A stretch of 64,000 bases of DNA from assembly GCA_003555025.1 (NCBI GenBank), contig PWHV01000008.1, positions 41,526 through 105,525 of the forward strand, written 5' to 3'. Position 1 is the first letter of the stretch. Each line of letters begins with the position of its first letter. Under the pieces are notes generated by a model that worked only from the letters and a program-made list of their open reading frames with translations, searched no databases and was not told where the DNA came from. Position numbers and translations under genes: made by a program. The stretch comes from Methanomassiliicoccaceae archaeon (GTDB lineage: Archaea; Thermoplasmatota; Thermoplasmata; Methanomassiliicoccales; Methanomethylophilaceae). Positions 62,171 to 64,000 of this stretch are shown here, piece by piece.

Positions 62171-63052
62171 ATGCCCGATGCGATGAGGGCCGCCTTGTAC
62201 ACCCGCGTCTCAACCGAGGACCAGGCGCGGGAGGGGTATTCGCTGCAGGCGCAGGAGGAGATGCTGCGCGCCTACTGCGAGGCCCAGGACTGGGCGGTCG
62301 CTTCAGCGTACCGGGACGACGGCTACTCGGGAAGGACCACGAGGCGTCCCGGATACCAGAGGATGATGGAGGAGCGCGACCGATGGGACTGTGTTCTGGT
62401 GGTGAAGATGGACCGCATCCACCGCAACTCCAAGAACTTCATGGCCATGATGGAGTCGTTGGAAACCTGGGGCAAGAGCTTCACCTCGTCCACCGAGTCA
62501 TTGGACACATCCAACGCCCTGGGGCGCTTCGTGATGGACATGATCCAACGCATCGGCCAGCTGGAGAGCGAGCAGATCGGCGAGCGCACCTACATGGGCA
62601 TGCGGGAGAAGGCGGAGTCCGCGCGAGGCATCCTGGGGTTCCGCGTCCCCTACGGATATCGCATTCAGGACGGGGTTCTGTTGCTTGAAGAGGCCGAGGC
62701 CGAGACCGTGAGATGGATCTTCTCCGCTTACCTGGAAGGGAGATCTATGGACGACATCGCTTACACGCTGAACAACCGGCGCGGAACGCTCACCCGCAAC
62801 GGGAATCCCTGGAACGTGCACAATCTGAGGACTGTTCTCCACAACCCGGTTTACGTAGGATTCCTCAGATGGGAGGGAATGCTCATCCCCTCGGACCATC
62901 AGAGGACAATAGCCACGGAGACGTTCAACTCCGTGCAGAGGCTGATGGTCTCCAAGGTCAGGAACCCGGAGCACCGGAGTTTCATAGAGGTGCCCGAAAA
63001 CAGCGGCTCGATCATCATGGTCGATAAGCTGAGAAAGGTCTGGACAAGATAA
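62171..63052 (+). CDS. Serine recombinase (resolvase/invertase plus Recombinase domain), second copy
   Basis: 293-aa paralogue of the recombinase at 59443. The catalytic Ser is in YTRVSTEDQAREGYSL (S14); KMDRIHRNSKNF, RPGYQRMMEERDRWD and the Recombinase domain (GFRVPYGYRIQDGVLLLEEA through LHNPVYVGFLRWEG) are conserved. It is about 30 aa longer at the C-terminus, where a short tail (DKLRKVWTR) replaces any zinc ribbon. TATA-like gataacgataatacc lies about 20-30 nt upstream. Alternative start ATG 62183 would align exactly with the MRAALY start of the first copy. The stop is TAA. Confidence 0.92.
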   Translation: MPDAMRAALYTRVSTEDQAREGYSLQAQEEMLRAYCEAQDWAVASAYRDDGYSGRTTRRPGYQRMMEERDRWDCVLVVKMDRIHRNSKNFMAMMESLETWGKSFTSSTESLDTSNALGRFVMDMIQRIGQLESEQIGERTYMGMREKAESARGILGFRVPYGYRIQDGVLLLEEAEAETVRWIFSAYLEGRSMDDIAYTLNNRRGTLTRNGNPWNVHNLRTVLHNPVYVGFLRWEGMLIPSDHQRTIATETFNSVQRLMVSKVRNPEHRSFIEVPENSGSIIMVDKLRKVWTR

Positions 63053-63272
63053 ATGACCAAAAATTAAGTCTTTTTCAAATATTTATAGTTATTCTATTGA
63101 ACGAAGTGTATATACGTTTTATGTCGATAATTAATTAGTGTTAACAACCCGTTCATCCAATATGCTCCAGCTATAATCTCAGATATCAAAAACTCGGGTA
63201 AGAGTTTTAAATAAACAACAGTCAATGATTTTTCGACACTGAACACGGGTGTCAAGATTGTGAGGATTGGAA
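63053..63272. other. AT-rich non-coding stretch
   Basis: 220 nt of markedly lower G+C content (roughly one third, against about 60% around it) between the second recombinase and the AceTr-like gene. It contains TATA-like agttttaaataaac at about 63202-63215, a short inverted repeat GACAC-N9-GTGTC (63235-63253) just before the ribosome-binding site, and no gene that I can support. Its composition next to a recombinase is compatible with an integration boundary or an att-type region. Confidence 0.5.
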
Positions 63273-63857
63273 ATGACTAGTCACGACGAAGTGAAATTGA
63301 AAGTGGCGATGCCGGAGATACTGGGCCTGTACCTGGTTGCCTACATCGCCATGATGGTAGGACTGGCTTTACTGGACATAGGGGCAGGACCGTTCAACAG
63401 CATGAACATGGTCTTCGCTTTCCTGCCCTATGCCGCTCTGGCATTCGGCCTGGTGGCGATATTTAGCTACCTGGGGGACAACATGTTCGCCACCGCGCTG
63501 TTCGGCATTCTGGCGGTGTTCTTCTATGGGTTCCCCGATGTGGTCGGGGCTCAACTGACCGGATTAACTGGATTCGCTGACACCGGCATGTACGTGCTGT
63601 TCGGAGCCATATTCCTGCTCATCATGGGCGTGGTCTCCCTTGCCCAGCCGGTCAAGATGGTCACCGGGGTCATCGTGCTTGCAGGCCTGACCTTCCTGCT
63701 GGTCGGACTTTGGATATGGCAGGGCGAGCTCGACTCCTCCGCATTGGAGATACTCGGCGGTCTGCTCGGTGTGATAACCGGTCTGCTGTCGCTGTACCTG
63801 CCGACCGCGATACTGTTCAACACCATGAAGGGAAAGAACGTCCTTCCGATAATGTGA
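63273..63857 (+). CDS. AceTr-family (GPR1/FUN34/YaaH-like) acetate uptake transporter candidate
   Basis: 194-aa membrane protein with six predicted helices. Family-like segments are FLPYAALAFGLVAIFSYLGDNMFATALFG, parallel to the NTFGATAF region of SatP/YaaH, and a late LTFLLVGLWIW. It would move acetate, succinate or similar small acids as an oligomeric channel. The motif NPAPLGL near the N-terminus of well-known members is not present, so the call is moderate. ATG 63273 is chosen over TTG 63267 because GAGG lies 7 nt upstream. A hairpin terminator follows. Confidence 0.65.
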   Translation: MTSHDEVKLKVAMPEILGLYLVAYIAMMVGLALLDIGAGPFNSMNMVFAFLPYAALAFGLVAIFSYLGDNMFATALFGILAVFFYGFPDVVGAQLTGLTGFADTGMYVLFGAIFLLIMGVVSLAQPVKMVTGVIVLAGLTFLLVGLWIWQGELDSSALEILGGLLGVITGLLSLYLPTAILFNTMKGKNVLPIM

Positions 63858-63901
63858 TCATGGTGGACCATTATTCGCTAAACCCCTTCTTTCGTTTAAA
63901 A

Positions 63902-63930
63902 TGGGGCCTCGCCCCAATATTTTCTTCTCC
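63902..63930 (+). terminator. Hairpin terminator after the AceTr-like gene
   Basis: Inverted repeat TGGGGC-ctc-GCCCCA (63902-63916) followed by T-rich atattttcttctcc. The last 70 nt of the window hold no gene that I can support. Confidence 0.6.
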
Positions 63931-64000
63931 ATCGATAAAGCTGTCGCTGAGCGATACGCTTCAACGCTCCGCCGCCCCATCAGTCCATGGCGAGCCTGGC

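Noticed and set aside
63980..64000. Possible C-terminal end of a minus-strand gene (ARLAMD then stop)
   Set aside because: Seven codons are not enough to support a gene; the terminator at 63902-63930 and the window edge leave it undecided.

Overview
The window reads as a stretch of chromosome from a high-G+C methanogen-type archaeon of the Thermoplasmatota, most likely Methanomassiliicoccales (Methanomassiliicoccus-like). The archaeal core genes are DnaG-type TOPRIM protein, membrane Lon (LonB), thermosome, NreA and an archaellum (fla/arl) cluster. Promoters are TATA boxes about 25 nt upstream of leaderless starts. There are a corrinoid-methyltransferase-type uroporphyrinogen decarboxylase homologue and cobyric acid synthase. 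TAG is very rare as a stop (about 2 of 40 genes), which fits a pyrrolysine-using lineage. The genus is an inference; no rRNA is present.

Region 1 (1-13.4 kb): lonB (cut by the window edge) and dnaG overlap. They are followed by a YhaN/YhaO-like (SbcCD/Rad50-Mre11-related) pair, a deletion chimera of an ABC exporter, a small membrane protein, a UROD-family methyltransferase, two tandem cobQ-like genes (the second lacks its glutaminase half), a MoaD/SAMP-like protein ending in GG, and an SSS symporter with a tiny accessory membrane protein. Region 2 (13.4-18.8 kb): tRNA-Ser(CGA), a hemerythrin-domain protein, TldD/TldE, and divergent larE/larB (nickel-pincer cofactor) around a palindrome.

Region 3 (18.8-24.1 kb): an archaellum FlaC/D-like paralogue, a UPF0104 flippase-like protein, and a compact iron locus. 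The iron locus has two nicotianamine-synthase-like proteins transcribed divergently around a TTTAGG-N4-CCTAAA palindrome; one is fused to a FeoA domain and is followed 3 nt later by feoB. This is one of the two most novel-looking systems here.

Region 4 (24.1-36.3 kb): a decayed GLUG/Ig-like surface-protein pseudogene, a 1,623-aa gingipain-like (C25) surface protein, nreA plus a radical SAM gene, an isocitrate/isopropylmalate-type dehydrogenase, and the thermosome.

Region 5 (36.3-59.3 kb): an apparent 23-kb operon of archaellin, FlaC/D/E, FlaF, FlaG, FlaH, FlaI, FlaJ, then (gaps of 10 and 5 nt) a second C25-type surface protease and a 3,821-aa beta-helix/Ig-like giant. Coupling of an archaellum machine to a surface protease and a giant adhesin is the other system worth attention. 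flaI appears to start at CTG, flaI and flaJ are in one frame separated only by an amber codon, and FlaH has Arg in place of the Walker A Lys.

Region 6 (59.3-64 kb): two serine recombinases flank a strongly promoted acidic membrane-anchored surface protein. They are followed by an AT-rich non-coding stretch and an AceTr-family (acetate uptake-like) transporter.
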